From Ruminococcus sp. (GTDB lineage Bacteria; Bacillota; Clostridia; Oscillospirales; Acutalibacteraceae), in contig JALELS010000003.1 of NCBI GenBank assembly GCA_022768065.1, positions 1 through 58,382 of the forward strand: DNA of 58,382 bases, in the 5' to 3' direction. The notes beneath the pieces are model-generated. The model ran no database searches. It was not told where the DNA came from and saw only the letters and a program-made list of their open reading frames with translations. Below are positions 25,944-34,430 of this stretch, piece after piece. The translations under genes and the position numbers were made by a program. Every line of letters starts with the position of its first letter. Positions within the stretch are counted from its first letter, which is position 1.

Positions 25944-26082
25944 GCGGAAAAAGCGTGAATTTACGTGCGAAACGCCGCCCGATTGATTTATGACAAGCAA
26001 ATCGAAATACGTTATATAAGTAAGCTGCCGAATTCTCCGCAAAACACAGCGGGTTTTCCGTGTTCGGGCAAAAAAGACAAAG

Positions 26083-26107
26083 CAAAACGGCGACCCGAAG
26101 GCCGCCG
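26083..26107 (-). terminator. Second hairpin downstream of noc
   Basis: On the minus strand CGGCGGCC-TTCG-GGTCGCCG (26088-26107) followed by TTTTG. A probable back-up terminator after noc. Confidence 0.65.
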
Positions 26108-26153
26108 CTCTGCTTGTGGATGTGGGGTGTGAAAGAGAAGGATATGGGTATTT

Positions 26154-26194
26154 AAAATGCGGAACGGCAGGGGTAGCACCGTTCGGCGCATTTT
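26154..26194 (-). terminator. Terminator of noc
   Basis: A long stem: AAAATGCG with CGCATTTT, and GAACGG with CCGTTC inside. It starts about 20 bases past the noc stop codon; the last T of the stem serve as the T run. Confidence 0.7.
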
Positions 26195-26213
26195 ACAAAG
26201 GTTGTCAGACGGC

Positions 26214-27047
26214 TTAGCCGTCTCCGGGCAGAGAAATTCTTATTTGCTCTATTTTCGGAATACGCACGGTGTACTCTACGTATTCCTCGGTTTCGCTCTT
26301 GGCGGCGTCCGCGTCGATACCTGCCCTGCGTATCGCCTCCACCGCATGATTGAGAGTGTTTATAAACACTCTTATATCGCGTATGCCTTTTATCGGATTT
26401 TGCTTCTTTTTGCGATTCAGCATTTGCTCAATCAGGCGCTCGCTCTCCTGCACATTTAAGTGCCGGTCTGTGATAATGCCGAGCGCCCTCTCGCGCTGAA
26501 CGTCGTTTTCGAGAGACAGCAATGCTCTCGCGTGGCGTTCCGTAAGCCCGGCTTTTTCAATTTCGTATCGCATTTCTTCGGGGAGCCGCAAAAGTCTGAG
26601 CTTATTTGAAAGCGTTGACTGCGCCCTGCCGAGCTTTTTGGCCACCTCCTCCTGACTCATTGAATATTCGTCAATCAGTCTTTCTATGGCCTCCGCCTCT
26701 TCAAAGAAGTCAAGGTCGCGCCGCTGCAGATTTTCTATCAGAGATAACACGGCTGAGCTTTTAGAGTCGGCGTCTATCTCGATAGCCGGAATTTTTGTAA
26801 GTCCGACGAGCCTTGCCGCACGGAGCCTGCGCTCGCCGGCAACCAGTTCAAACTTCACGTTTTTACCGTCCGTTCTTCTGCGAACCGTCACGGGTTGAAG
26901 TATACCGTTTTGCCGTATGCTTTGCGCAAGACCCTCAAGCTCGTCGTAATCGAACCGTTTTCTCGGTTGATTCGGGTTCGGCAAAATGCTGTCCTGCGGC
27001 AGCAATAATACCTGTGCCGTAGTTTTGATTTTGTCTTTTGACTTCAA
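26214..27047 (-). CDS. noc: Noc-like nucleoid occlusion protein (ParB family)
   Basis: 277 residues from TTG 27045-27047, preceded by GGAGGTGATTTTT; the GTG at 27056 lies inside that binding site. ParB/CTPase domain: PNPNQPRKRFDYDE, GERRLRAARLVGL, ENLQRRDLDFFEEAEAI. The DNA-reading region is KKLGRAQSTLSNKLRLLRLPEE followed by LTERHARALLSL, which matches B. subtilis Noc (QST..NK.RLL, ITERHARAL) better than Spo0J. Noc binds sites across the chromosome and anchors to the membrane to block division over the nucleoid. In B. subtilis an amphipathic N-terminal helix does this; here the first residues (MKSKDKIKTTAQ) do not form an obvious one. It is next to rsmG, as in B. subtilis. Confidence 0.88.
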   Translation of the reverse strand: MKSKDKIKTTAQVLLLPQDSILPNPNQPRKRFDYDELEGLAQSIRQNGILQPVTVRRRTDGKNVKFELVAGERRLRAARLVGLTKIPAIEIDADSKSSAVLSLIENLQRRDLDFFEEAEAIERLIDEYSMSQEEVAKKLGRAQSTLSNKLRLLRLPEEMRYEIEKAGLTERHARALLSLENDVQRERALGIITDRHLNVQESERLIEQMLNRKKKQNPIKGIRDIRVFINTLNHAVEAIRRAGIDADAAKSETEEYVEYTVRIPKIEQIRISLPGDG

Positions 27048-27081
27048 AAAAATCACCTCCGCAGTGCTTGTCCTTGCTTAA

Positions 27082-27111
27082 AGAATAGCACCGCGAAGGC
27101 GTTTTTGTAAA
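27082..27111 (-). promoter_or_regulatory. Possible noc promoter
   Basis: TTTACA (27106-27111) and TATTCT (27082-27087), 18-base spacer, in the 110-base gap between rsmG and noc. Confidence 0.5.
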
Positions 27112-27157
27112 GAAAATTCGTTCGCCGAAAATCGCGTATCGGCGCGGTTAAAATTCA

Positions 27158-27871
27158 TTATCCCAAAGGATTTTTAGAAATTTTTGCCGAAGGGCGAGGA
27201 TATTTTGGCGGAGTTTGCGATATTTTTTTAATAATTATTATTCTTCTCTTTGTGTTTTCGACCAAATCAAACACATTGTCCGACTCGATTTTGCCGCCGA
27301 GAGTGCGGAGAGCGCCCGAAGACGAAGAAATTTCATCATCGGAAAATGCCGATTTCATAGAGATGAAAGAGCCGCCATTTTTAATAAAAGGTATGCAGTA
27401 TTCGCAAAGGACGGGGAGAGACGCCACTGCCCTTGCCGTTGCGAAGTCAAATTTTTCGCGGTACAGGGGGTCATTTCCCGCCTCTTCCGCGCGGCGGTGC
27501 AAAATGTGCCCGTTTAAGCCGACCTCCGAGAGGACGCTTTCGATAAAGGCAAGCTTTTTGCCCGTTCCGTCAAGAAAGGTGACGTCAAGGTCGGGTCTTG
27601 CAAGAAGTATCACAAGTCCCGGAAAGCCTGCGCCCGTGCCGACGTCAATCAGCCTTGCGCCCTCTTTGAAATCGGCATATTTAAATACGGAAAGGCAGTC
27701 GGCAAAGTGTTTTACCGTCATATCGTCCGGTTCGGTTATCGCCGTCAGATTAAACTGTTTGTTGGTTTCAAAAAGCAGTTCGGCGTAGGTATCAAATCTT
27801 TTAAAGGCGTCGTCGGTGATTTTAACGCCCATATTTTCGGTGATCTTGTAAAGCAAATCTCTGTTTAACAT
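27158..27871 (-). CDS. rsmG: 16S rRNA (guanine-N7) methyltransferase RsmG
   Basis: 237 residues. Methylates G527 of 16S rRNA in the 530 loop. The SAM-binding motif LIDVGTGAGFPGLVI is near residue 71, and the family segments FNLTAITEPDDMTVKHFADC and RAEEAGNDPLYREKFDFATARAVA are present. Its ATG overlaps the mnmG stop codon (TAATG), so the two are coupled; mnmE-mnmG-rsmG is a classical order next to the origin. The C-terminal tail is slightly longer than usual, ending in a basic stretch. Confidence 0.96.
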   Translation of the reverse strand: MLNRDLLYKITENMGVKITDDAFKRFDTYAELLFETNKQFNLTAITEPDDMTVKHFADCLSVFKYADFKEGARLIDVGTGAGFPGLVILLARPDLDVTFLDGTGKKLAFIESVLSEVGLNGHILHRRAEEAGNDPLYREKFDFATARAVASLPVLCEYCIPFIKNGGSFISMKSAFSDDEISSSSGALRTLGGKIESDNVFDLVENTKRRIIIIKKISQTPPKYPRPSAKISKNPLG

Positions 27872-29742
27872 TATTTGCCCTCCTTGGCAAGGTAAATAAG
27901 CAAAACCGATATGTCGGCAGGCGAAACACCGCTTATTCTTGAAGCCTGACCCACATTCATAGGCCGTATTTCAGAAAGCTTTTCTCTCGCCTCAAGCCGC
28001 AGTCCGTCTATCTTATTATAATCGGTTTCGGGCGGAATAACCTTTACCTCAAGTCGGCGCATTTCGTTTATCTGCGCCGTCTGCCGCACAATATAGCCCT
28101 CATATTTAAGCTCAATTTCAACCTGCTCGAATATTTCACGCGGAATATCGGGTCGATTTACGTCGAACGGGGTCAAATCGTCATATGTTATCTGCGGACG
28201 CTTTAAAAGCTCCACCTCTTTAACACCGCGCGGCAAGGGAGATGTTCCACGTGAAACAAGCATCTGTTGAAGCTCATCGGTCAGAGGAATAGAAGTATCT
28301 TCTATCCTTTTGCGCTCCTCCTTTATCATTTCCTGCTTTTTAAGGAGCCTTTGGTATTTTTCTTCGGAGACAAGTCCGATTTCGTAGCCGAGAGGCGTCA
28401 GGCGCATATCGGCGTTATCCTGCCTCAGCAAAAGTCTGTATTCCGAACGCGAGGTCATCATTCTGTACGGGTCGGAGCAGCCCTTTGTAACAAGGTCGTC
28501 TATCAGCGTGCCTATATACGATGAAGCGCGGTCAAGTATAAAAGGTTCTTTTCCCTGAGCCTTTCGCGCGGCGTTTATGCCGGCTATAAGTCCCTGCGCC
28601 GCCGCCTCCTCGTAGCCGGAAGAGCCGTTGAACTGCCCTGCGCCGAAAAGTCCGTCAAGGTCGAGAAATTCGAGCGACGGTTTGAGCGCGAGCGGATCCA
28701 CACAGTCATATTCAATAGCATAAGCGGTTCTCATAACCTCAACGTGTTCGAGACCCTTTATCGTTCTCAAAAATTTTAACTGAACCGCCTCGGGGAGCGA
28801 TGACGACATACCCTGCAAATATAATTCCTCCGTGTCGAGTCCGCACGGCTCAACAAACAGCTGATGGCGTTTTTTATCGGGGAAATGCATAATTTTGTCT
28901 TCAAAGCTCGGGCAGTAGCGCGGCCCTACGCCGTGAATTTTTCCGCTGTAAAGCGGCGAATACTGTATGTTATCGAGGATAACCTTTTTTGTTTCGTCAT
29001 TTGTATACGCTATATAACACGCGGCTTTGTTTACGGGCGGAGTGTCGGTGTCAAATGAAAACGGAGTAGTTGTTTCGTCGCCCTCCTGCTTTTCAAGCAC
29101 CGAAAAATCCACGCTGCGGCGATTTACGCGCGAGGGAGTGCCCGTTTTAAACCGTCTGAGCGGAATTTTCATATTATAAAGCGCCTTTGAAAGCTCGTTT
29201 GCCGGGAACATTCCGTCGGGGCCGCTCTCGTAAGAGACGTCGCCTATGTAAACTCTGCCGCCCAAAAAAGTACCGGTGGCAAGAACAACGCATTTTGCGC
29301 TGTAAATTGCCTCAAGTCTTGTCTTTAATCTCCAAAGACCGTCCTTGCCGCGTGCGAGATCGACTATTTCCGCCTGCTTGACGTCAAGGTTTTCCTGAAG
29401 CTCCAACACGTGCTTCATATATTTTGAATACTCTCTGCGGTCAATCTGCGCGCGCAGAGAATGAACAGCCGGACCTTTTCCGCGATTGAGCATACGCGAC
29501 TGTATCTCGTTTTTGTCGGCAGCCTTGCCCATTTCGCCACCGAGAGCGTCTATTTCTCTTACAAGATGACCTTTTGAAGTGCCGCCTATCGACGGATTGC
29601 ACGGCATATTGCCTATCCAATCGAGGTTTATGGTAAAAACTATTGTTTTTGAGCCGAGCCGAGCCGAGGCAAGACCTGCCTCAATACCGGCGTGACCGGC
29701 GCCTATAACGGCAACATCATATTCTTTTGCAAAATATTCCAT
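27871..29742 (-). CDS. mnmG: tRNA uridine modification enzyme MnmG (GidA)
   Basis: 623 residues. FAD-binding loop GAGHAG at 14-19, family segments CNPSIGGTSKGHLVREIDALGG and TGTFLGG, the cysteine in RYCPSFEDK, and the helical C-terminal domain that contacts MnmE. With MnmE it installs the carboxymethylaminomethyl group on wobble U34 of certain tRNAs. ATG has GGAG upstream, 12 bases after the mnmE stop. A parS-like site (28243-28258) is embedded in the coding sequence. Confidence 0.97.
   Translation of the reverse strand: MEYFAKEYDVAVIGAGHAGIEAGLASARLGSKTIVFTINLDWIGNMPCNPSIGGTSKGHLVREIDALGGEMGKAADKNEIQSRMLNRGKGPAVHSLRAQIDRREYSKYMKHVLELQENLDVKQAEIVDLARGKDGLWRLKTRLEAIYSAKCVVLATGTFLGGRVYIGDVSYESGPDGMFPANELSKALYNMKIPLRRFKTGTPSRVNRRSVDFSVLEKQEGDETTTPFSFDTDTPPVNKAACYIAYTNDETKKVILDNIQYSPLYSGKIHGVGPRYCPSFEDKIMHFPDKKRHQLFVEPCGLDTEELYLQGMSSSLPEAVQLKFLRTIKGLEHVEVMRTAYAIEYDCVDPLALKPSLEFLDLDGLFGAGQFNGSSGYEEAAAQGLIAGINAARKAQGKEPFILDRASSYIGTLIDDLVTKGCSDPYRMMTSRSEYRLLLRQDNADMRLTPLGYEIGLVSEEKYQRLLKKQEMIKEERKRIEDTSIPLTDELQQMLVSRGTSPLPRGVKEVELLKRPQITYDDLTPFDVNRPDIPREIFEQVEIELKYEGYIVRQTAQINEMRRLEVKVIPPETDYNKIDGLRLEAREKLSEIRPMNVGQASRISGVSPADISVLLIYLAKEGK
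28243..28258. promoter_or_regulatory. parS site inside mnmG
   Basis: TGTTCCACGTGAAACA, one mismatch to the parS consensus, on codons near the C-terminal third of mnmG, 2.3 kb from the pair at 25883-25943. Confidence 0.9.
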
Positions 29743-29754
29743 CTTTTATCTCCA

Positions 29755-31116
29755 TTATTTACCTACACAGAACTGTGAAAAAATCTCGTTTACAACGCTT
29801 TCCGTGGCTTTTTCGCCCGTCAGAATCATAAGATTTTCTATTGCGGAGTCTATGCAGACCTGAATTGCGTCCCTTGTGACGCCTGTATTTACGGCATCTT
29901 CCGCCTCGCAGAGCGCCGAATACGCTTTTTCGCAGCAGGACAGCTGTCTTTCGTTCATCAAAAGAGCCGCGGTTGTGTCGAAATCTGCCGTTCCGAGTAT
30001 TTTTTCGATTTTCTCGCGAAGAGAATCAAGCCCCGAATTTTCCTTTGCGGATATATAAACTACATTTTCGAAGTTGCGTTTTATTTCATCTTCGTCGATT
30101 TTCGGCTCCAAATCCGTCTTGTTTATAACGGCAAGCCGGTTTTTATCGGAGCACAGGTCGAAAATCTCCCTGTCCTCATCGGAGAGCTCACAGGACGAGT
30201 CAAACACGGCGATAATAAGCTTTGCCGCGGCAATCTTTTTTTTTGCGCGCTCAACGCCTATGCTCTCTACGGCGTCGTCGGTTTCGCGAAGTCCCGCCGT
30301 GTCGGCAAGGCGCAAAGTCACGTTGCCTATCGTAACGGTTTCCTCAACTATATCGCGAGTTGTACCGGCAACCGACGTGACTATGGATTTTTCGGTTCCC
30401 GTAAGCATATTCATAAGGGTTGATTTGCCGACGTTCGGTCTGCCGACTATCGCCGTTTCGGTTCCCTCGGTTATCGCCTGACCCGCGTCAAAGCGGTTTA
30501 AAAGTTCTTTAAGAGAAGCCTTTGATGAGGTAACCGCATTTGAAATGCTCTCGTCCGTGAGGTCCTCAATGTCGTCATCGGGGTAATCCACCCACGCCGC
30601 AAGAGCCGCGTTTATCTTTAAAAGAACGTCGGTAATTTTGTGAATTTCTTTGTAAAGGGCACCCTCAAGCGCCGAAAAAGCGGCTTCACCCGCCTCTTTG
30701 CCGTGAGCCGAAATAATGCCCATAACAGCCTCGGCTTTGGTAAGGTCGGTCTTTCCGTTTAAAAACGCACGCTTTGTAAACTCGCCCGGTTCTGCCGGAA
30801 TCGCACCGTTTTTGAGTGCCGCTCTTAAAACCTGTTTTGTTATATAAAGTCCGCCGTGACAGGAAATTTCCACAACGTCCTCGCCCGTGTAGCTCTTGGG
30901 CGCTCTGAATACAAGCGCAACCGCCTCGTCAATGGGTTTTCCGTCCGAAAATACCTTTCCGAACGCCGCTCTGTAGCCGCTCAGTTTTTTTAATTCGATA
31001 CCTTGTACGGTTTTGAAGATGCTATCGGCTACATTCAGGGCGTTTTCACCCGAAATTCTGACTATTCCTATGCCACCTGCGGCAAGACCTGTTGAAATAG
31101 CCGCGATTGTACTCAT
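29755..31116 (-). CDS. mnmE: tRNA modification GTPase MnmE (TrmE)
   Basis: 453 residues: N-terminal tetrahydrofolate-binding domain (1-118, ISTGLAAGGIGIVRISG), helical domain, inserted G domain with G1 GRPNVGKS (225-232), switch II DTAGLRETDD and G4 NKTD, and the C-terminal CVGK with the conserved Cys450. It partners MnmG in U34 modification. The start ATG is preceded by GTGGTGATTTT. It begins a new transcription unit after the jag terminator, with a gap that also contains a cluster of TTTTNRACA nonamers. Confidence 0.97.
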   Translation of the reverse strand: MSTIAAISTGLAAGGIGIVRISGENALNVADSIFKTVQGIELKKLSGYRAAFGKVFSDGKPIDEAVALVFRAPKSYTGEDVVEISCHGGLYITKQVLRAALKNGAIPAEPGEFTKRAFLNGKTDLTKAEAVMGIISAHGKEAGEAAFSALEGALYKEIHKITDVLLKINAALAAWVDYPDDDIEDLTDESISNAVTSSKASLKELLNRFDAGQAITEGTETAIVGRPNVGKSTLMNMLTGTEKSIVTSVAGTTRDIVEETVTIGNVTLRLADTAGLRETDDAVESIGVERAKKKIAAAKLIIAVFDSSCELSDEDREIFDLCSDKNRLAVINKTDLEPKIDEDEIKRNFENVVYISAKENSGLDSLREKIEKILGTADFDTTAALLMNERQLSCCEKAYSALCEAEDAVNTGVTRDAIQVCIDSAIENLMILTGEKATESVVNEIFSQFCVGK

Positions 31117-31219
31117 AAAATCACCACTTTTACCCGTTTTGTTCCGTATTTTACAGCTTAAATTACCGCTTAAAGCGAGAGTAAAATCCGAATTATGACC
31201 CTAAAATACGAAATATTAT

Positions 31220-31353
31220 TTTTAAACACAGCTTTTATATTTTGTAAAACAAAAGCACCGAAACATGCTGTCCGCATATCCGGTGCCCTTTAAATCTGAT
31301 TTTTTGTTTCGTTAGCGAAGTTTTCGACAAAAATGCGGTTCAAATGTCTAAAA
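31220..31353. promoter_or_regulatory. Cluster of three TTTTNRACA nonamers (candidate DnaA boxes)
   Basis: TTTTAAACA at 31220-31228 and TTTTCGACA at 31321-31329 on the plus strand, and TTTTAGACA on the minus strand at 31345-31353. The same three sequences occur between dnaA and dnaN. Fourteen bases at 31343-31356 are the exact reverse complement of 35885-35898. Function as DnaA sites is inference. Confidence 0.45.
31244..31286 (-). terminator. Terminator of the rpmH-jag operon
   Basis: GCACCG (31255-31260) with CGGTGC (31281-31286), inner ATGC/GCAT, followed on the minus strand by TTTTGTTTT. It lies about 95 bases after the jag stop. Confidence 0.85.
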
Positions 31354-31381
31354 CTCTTTCGATAATGAAGAAAAGTCGGGA

Positions 31382-32368
31382 TTATTCCTCGGTATTTTTC
31401 TTAATTTCGATTTTTCCGTAAACCGAAACGCCTGCAACGTCGTTCTTCTGTTCACGGTCCGGAGCTACCTGCGGAACATACGGCTCGCGCTTGGGTCTGC
31501 GGTCATTTCTGCCGCCGCGGCCTCTGCGATAATTTCTGTCGCCGTAGCTGCCCTTGCCGCCGTTTTCGGGAGCAATAACAACTCTGCGGTCAAGGTCCTG
31601 ACCTACCGAGAACGAAGTAGCACCCTCAACCTCTTGAACGGCAGTGTGAATAATTCTGCGCTCATAAGGATTCATCGGCTCAAGAGTTATGTTTCTGCCT
31701 GTACGAACGGCTCTTGCAGCGTCCTTTTTAGCAAGAGAAATAAGAGCACCCTTGCGCTTTTCGCGGTAATTGCCGACATTTATCGAAACGCGCTTATAGC
31801 CCGAAACACCGCGGTTTGCAACCATTCTTGCAAGGTACTGTATAGCGTCGAGAGTCTCGCCGCGTCTGCCGATTACTATACCGTAATCATCGCCGCAGTC
31901 AAGCTCAAAAACAATCTCTTCGTCGTCTGCAAAGGTTTTTACGTTGCATTCGGGAAGCCCGAGACCCTTTACGATTTCCGCTATATAAGAAGCGGTTTTT
32001 TCGTATTCGTTTGTCTCTTTTAAAGAAGCCTTTTTCTCCTCTTCGGTCTTTTCGGCTTTTTCTGCCTTTTCGACCTTACGGGTATCTTCCTTTTTGGCTT
32101 CCTTTTTTCTGTCATCGGCCTTTTTGGGAGCCGAAGCGGTTTTTTTGTACGGTTTCTTTTCGGAAACGGGTTTTTCCTTTTTCTCGGGAACGTCAACCCA
32201 AACCTTTACTTCGGCAGGTTTACCGCCGAAAATGCCGAAAGTCTTTTTCTGCGGCATCTGCAAAACTTCTATATTGTATTCGTCGTCCTCTGTAAGACCG
32301 AGCTCCAAAAGGGCGGCGGCTTTAGCGTCCTCTATGGTGGACGCGGATTTAACCGATTCTTTAATCAT
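31382..32368 (-). CDS. jag: Jag/KhpB RNA-binding protein
   Basis: 328 residues. Jag_N domain at about 1-55 (VKSASTIEDAKAAALLELGL, then KKTFGIFGGKPAEVKVWV), a long charged Lys/Glu linker at about 60-125, a KH domain with IGRRGETLDAIQYL, an R3H domain with MNPYERRIIHTAVQ, and an Arg/Gly-rich tail (GRGGRNDRRPKREP). It binds RNA with KhpA and affects division and sporulation in relatives. It follows yidC by about 20 bases, the usual order. The Arg/Gly tail is longer than in B. subtilis, so additional RNA contacts are possible. Confidence 0.94.
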   Translation of the reverse strand: MIKESVKSASTIEDAKAAALLELGLTEDDEYNIEVLQMPQKKTFGIFGGKPAEVKVWVDVPEKKEKPVSEKKPYKKTASAPKKADDRKKEAKKEDTRKVEKAEKAEKTEEEKKASLKETNEYEKTASYIAEIVKGLGLPECNVKTFADDEEIVFELDCGDDYGIVIGRRGETLDAIQYLARMVANRGVSGYKRVSINVGNYREKRKGALISLAKKDAARAVRTGRNITLEPMNPYERRIIHTAVQEVEGATSFSVGQDLDRRVVIAPENGGKGSYGDRNYRRGRGGRNDRRPKREPYVPQVAPDREQKNDVAGVSVYGKIEIKKNTEE

Positions 32369-32387
32369 ATATATACACCATTCTTTT

Positions 32388-33338
32388 TTAAGATTTCATC
32401 TCAACCATTTTTTTGATATTCGCCTCTTTAGAGCGGCGTTCAACGGTTTCTTCGACCATAAGTCTTGCAAGAACCTTCTGCGGACTGTGAGTCTGGTTGA
32501 GAACTACCATCTGAGCAAATGAAACGATGGTAGAAAGAATTACGTAAATGCCGACAACTGTCGGGAAAAGAAATGCAAAATAAATCTGCATGGCGGGCGT
32601 AAAGAGCATCATACAGCCCATTGTCGGATTTTTTGACATTTCGGGGTTCAATTTTTTCTGACGGATAAGCGAATAAATGCTCATGGCGAGCGATAAAACG
32701 CCGGTTATAATGGGTATTGCCCAATATACGTCAAAAACCTTGACGCTCGGGGTGTGCGAAAGGTCAAGACCGAAAACCGTAAATCTCTGTAAGAATAAAT
32801 CAACCTTTGATATCATCTCGGGAGTAAGACCGGCTACGGAATTGCGGATATCGTTCCAATGCTGAAGGGCATAGAGTTCTATTCTGAACGAAGCGCCCTT
32901 AGCCTCGGTCTCGGTAAGCAGAGGCATAACTGCCTCTTTAATGGAAGTGAGCACATCGCCCCTTATGTTTAAAACCATTGAGAAGGGGTGGTAGTTGACC
33001 TGGAAAAGACCGGTCATAACTATAAGCTGTATAATCATCGGCATACAGCCGCCGCCCATGGCGCTGAAGCCCTCGCGGCTATAGAGGTTTTGCGTTTCCT
33101 CCTGAATTTTCTGCTGATTGCCCTCGTATTTTTTCTGAATACGTCTGAGCTTCGGCTGAAGCCTTGCCTGCTTTGCCTGAGCCTTCTGCTGCTTTATCGA
33201 CGACGGAAGAAGGCACAGTTTTACGATAATCATAAGGCAAACTATCGAGAGAAGATAGTTGTCGGTGAGCGCGTAAAACAGGGAAATTACAAAGCCGAAA
33301 GGAATTCCGAGAATTTCGTATATTTTACTTGTGTTCAT
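32388..33338 (-). CDS. yidC: Membrane protein insertase YidC/SpoIIIJ
   Basis: 316 residues, Gram-positive short form with about five membrane segments. The first hydrophobic segment is not a lipoprotein signal. The cytoplasmic loop KQQKAQAKQARLQPKLRRIQ is typical, and GGGCMPMIIQL and NPTMGCMMLFTPAMQIYFAF are the conserved TM2 and TM4 to TM5 regions. The arginine normally in the hydrophilic groove (I-x-R-L in TM1) is Lys here (IVKLCLLP). Inserts membrane proteins alone or with SecYEG. Strong GGAGG site before the ATG. Between yidD and jag in the rpmH operon. Confidence 0.95.
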   Translation of the reverse strand: MNTSKIYEILGIPFGFVISLFYALTDNYLLSIVCLMIIVKLCLLPSSIKQQKAQAKQARLQPKLRRIQKKYEGNQQKIQEETQNLYSREGFSAMGGGCMPMIIQLIVMTGLFQVNYHPFSMVLNIRGDVLTSIKEAVMPLLTETEAKGASFRIELYALQHWNDIRNSVAGLTPEMISKVDLFLQRFTVFGLDLSHTPSVKVFDVYWAIPIITGVLSLAMSIYSLIRQKKLNPEMSKNPTMGCMMLFTPAMQIYFAFLFPTVVGIYVILSTIVSFAQMVVLNQTHSPQKVLARLMVEETVERRSKEANIKKMVEMKS

Positions 33339-33374
33339 TAAATTCCTCCGAAGGGAGTAAAAGCTTAATTAAAC

Positions 33375-33608
33375 TTAGCCCTTTTTCTTATTTCGTTTTT
33401 CCGGAACAGGGTCAATTCCTCCCGGAAACAGAGGATTGCACCTTAAAAGACGCCATACTGCGAGTAAACCGCCGCGGATAATTCCGAATCGCTCAATAGC
33501 CGTAACGGCATATTGCGAGCAGGTAGGGTAATATCTGCATCTCGGCGGAAAAAGCGGGGAGATCTTACGCTGATAAAATTTTATCATTTTAATGGCAAGT
33601 TCTTTCAT
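33375..33608 (-). CDS. yidD: Membrane protein insertion efficiency factor YidD
   Basis: 77 residues from ATG 33606-33608. Characteristic sequence: [20 protein letters not shown], then [14 protein letters not shown] and [18 protein letters not shown], with the three conserved cysteines. The start overlaps the rnpA stop (ATGA), so translation is coupled; a longer in-frame extension upstream is only rnpA read in another frame. Standard member of the rpmH-rnpA-yidD-yidC-jag operon. Confidence 0.95.
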   Translation of the reverse strand: MKELAIKMIKFYQRKISPLFPPRCRYYPTCSQYAVTAIERFGIIRGGLLAVWRLLRCNPLFPGGIDPVPEKRNKKKG

Positions 33609-33943
33609 TTCTTTATGGCTCCCGCTTTTAGGAGTTGTTCTGTCAAGACCTTTTGAATATCGGTACTCTTCAGGTATTTTGTTTTGCCTCGCGCAACAAA
33701 AACAAAATCCCAGTTTCCGCAAATACTTTCTTCAACAGCCGCATACGCCGCCCTTATAATTCTTTTTGAGCGGTTTCTCTGTACGGCGTTGCCGGTCTTT
33801 TTGCTTACGGTTATACCTATACGACAAATTCCCGCACGGTTTTTTAATAAATAAACAACCAGTGCAGGATCCGTATAAACTTTTCCTCTGCCGTAGAGGC
33901 GTCGGAAATCACAGTTACGATTAAGTGTTACCGTATTTTTCAA
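33605..33943 (-). CDS. rnpA: Ribonuclease P protein component
   Basis: 112 residues, normal size and very basic. Contains [12 protein letters not shown] and the RNR motif [16 protein letters not shown] that binds the P RNA. It supports 5' maturation of tRNA precursors. The start is TTG at 33941-33943, with AAAGG upstream, about 12 bases after rpmH. The C-terminus is four bases overlapped by yidD. Confidence 0.95.
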   Translation of the reverse strand: MKNTVTLNRNCDFRRLYGRGKVYTDPALVVYLLKNRAGICRIGITVSKKTGNAVQRNRSKRIIRAAYAAVEESICGNWDFVFVARGKTKYLKSTDIQKVLTEQLLKAGAIKK

Positions 33944-33955
33944 AATGCTTACCTT

Positions 33956-34090
33956 TTAATAAGATAACTGCTTTCTGCCCTTAGCGCGGCGTCTTGCAAG
34001 CACTTTTCTGCCGTTTTTGGTGGCCATTCTTTTTCTGAAACCGTGTTCCATCTTGCGATGGCGTTTCTTAGGCTGATAAGTTCTAAGCAT
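33956..34090 (-). CDS. rpmH: 50S ribosomal protein L34
   Basis: 44 residues, ATG at 34088-34090 and TAA at 33956-33958: [18 protein letters not shown], then [20 protein letters not shown]. This is the canonical L34 sequence. AAAGGAG lies upstream. It is the first gene of the operon that runs away from dnaA. Confidence 0.97.
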   Translation of the reverse strand: MLRTYQPKKRHRKMEHGFRKRMATKNGRKVLARRRAKGRKQLSY

Positions 34091-34133
34091 TATTTTTTTC
34101 GCTCCTTTACTCTGAAATAATCTGCGAGAAGTT

Positions 34134-34163
34134 ATTATATACTAAAATCCGGCTTGTTGTCAA
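34134..34163 (-). promoter_or_regulatory. Promoter of the rpmH operon
   Basis: TTGACA (34158-34163) and TATAAT (34134-34139) with an 18-base spacer on the minus strand, 44 bases before rpmH. Confidence 0.9.
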
Positions 34164-34243
34164 CTTTTTTTTAATATTATAAGGCCCTTTTGCCGCCCTT
34201 ATATATATACATTTATAAATATAGCATTTATTTTAATAAATTA

Positions 34244-34272
34244 TTGAAAAAATATTAAAAATGTGCTAATAT
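34244..34272 (+). promoter_or_regulatory. Probable dnaA promoter
   Basis: TTGAAA (34244-34249) and TAATAT (34267-34272), 17-base spacer, leaving a leader of about 150 bases to dnaA. Confidence 0.55.
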
Positions 34273-34430
34273 ACATATTGTGCGAATTATTGCCTGTAAG
34301 CGCCGTTATTTAATTTTACGGTTTTTATGTGTCAATACTTTAAAAGCACCTAAAATGTTAAAATAATCCGATTATACCGCTGTAACAGTAAATTTGATAT
34401 TTTTTTATTTTGTTTTCGGAGTGTGAAAAT

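Larger units (their letters stand above)
34091..34430. other. oriC: rpmH-dnaA intergenic region, upstream part of oriC
   Basis: A 340-base, very AT-rich gap where transcription switches from minus to plus strand, the usual place of the origin in Firmicutes. It carries divergent promoters. I find no TTATNCACA box on either strand. AT-rich runs at 34170-34260 could unwind. One-mismatch TTTTNRACA sequence occurs near 34357. Confidence 0.7.

Noticed and set aside
25858-26085. 75-residue minus-strand frame with FHVKH/FHVKQ
   Set aside because: The repeated peptide is simply the two parS sites read as codons; the region is regulatory.
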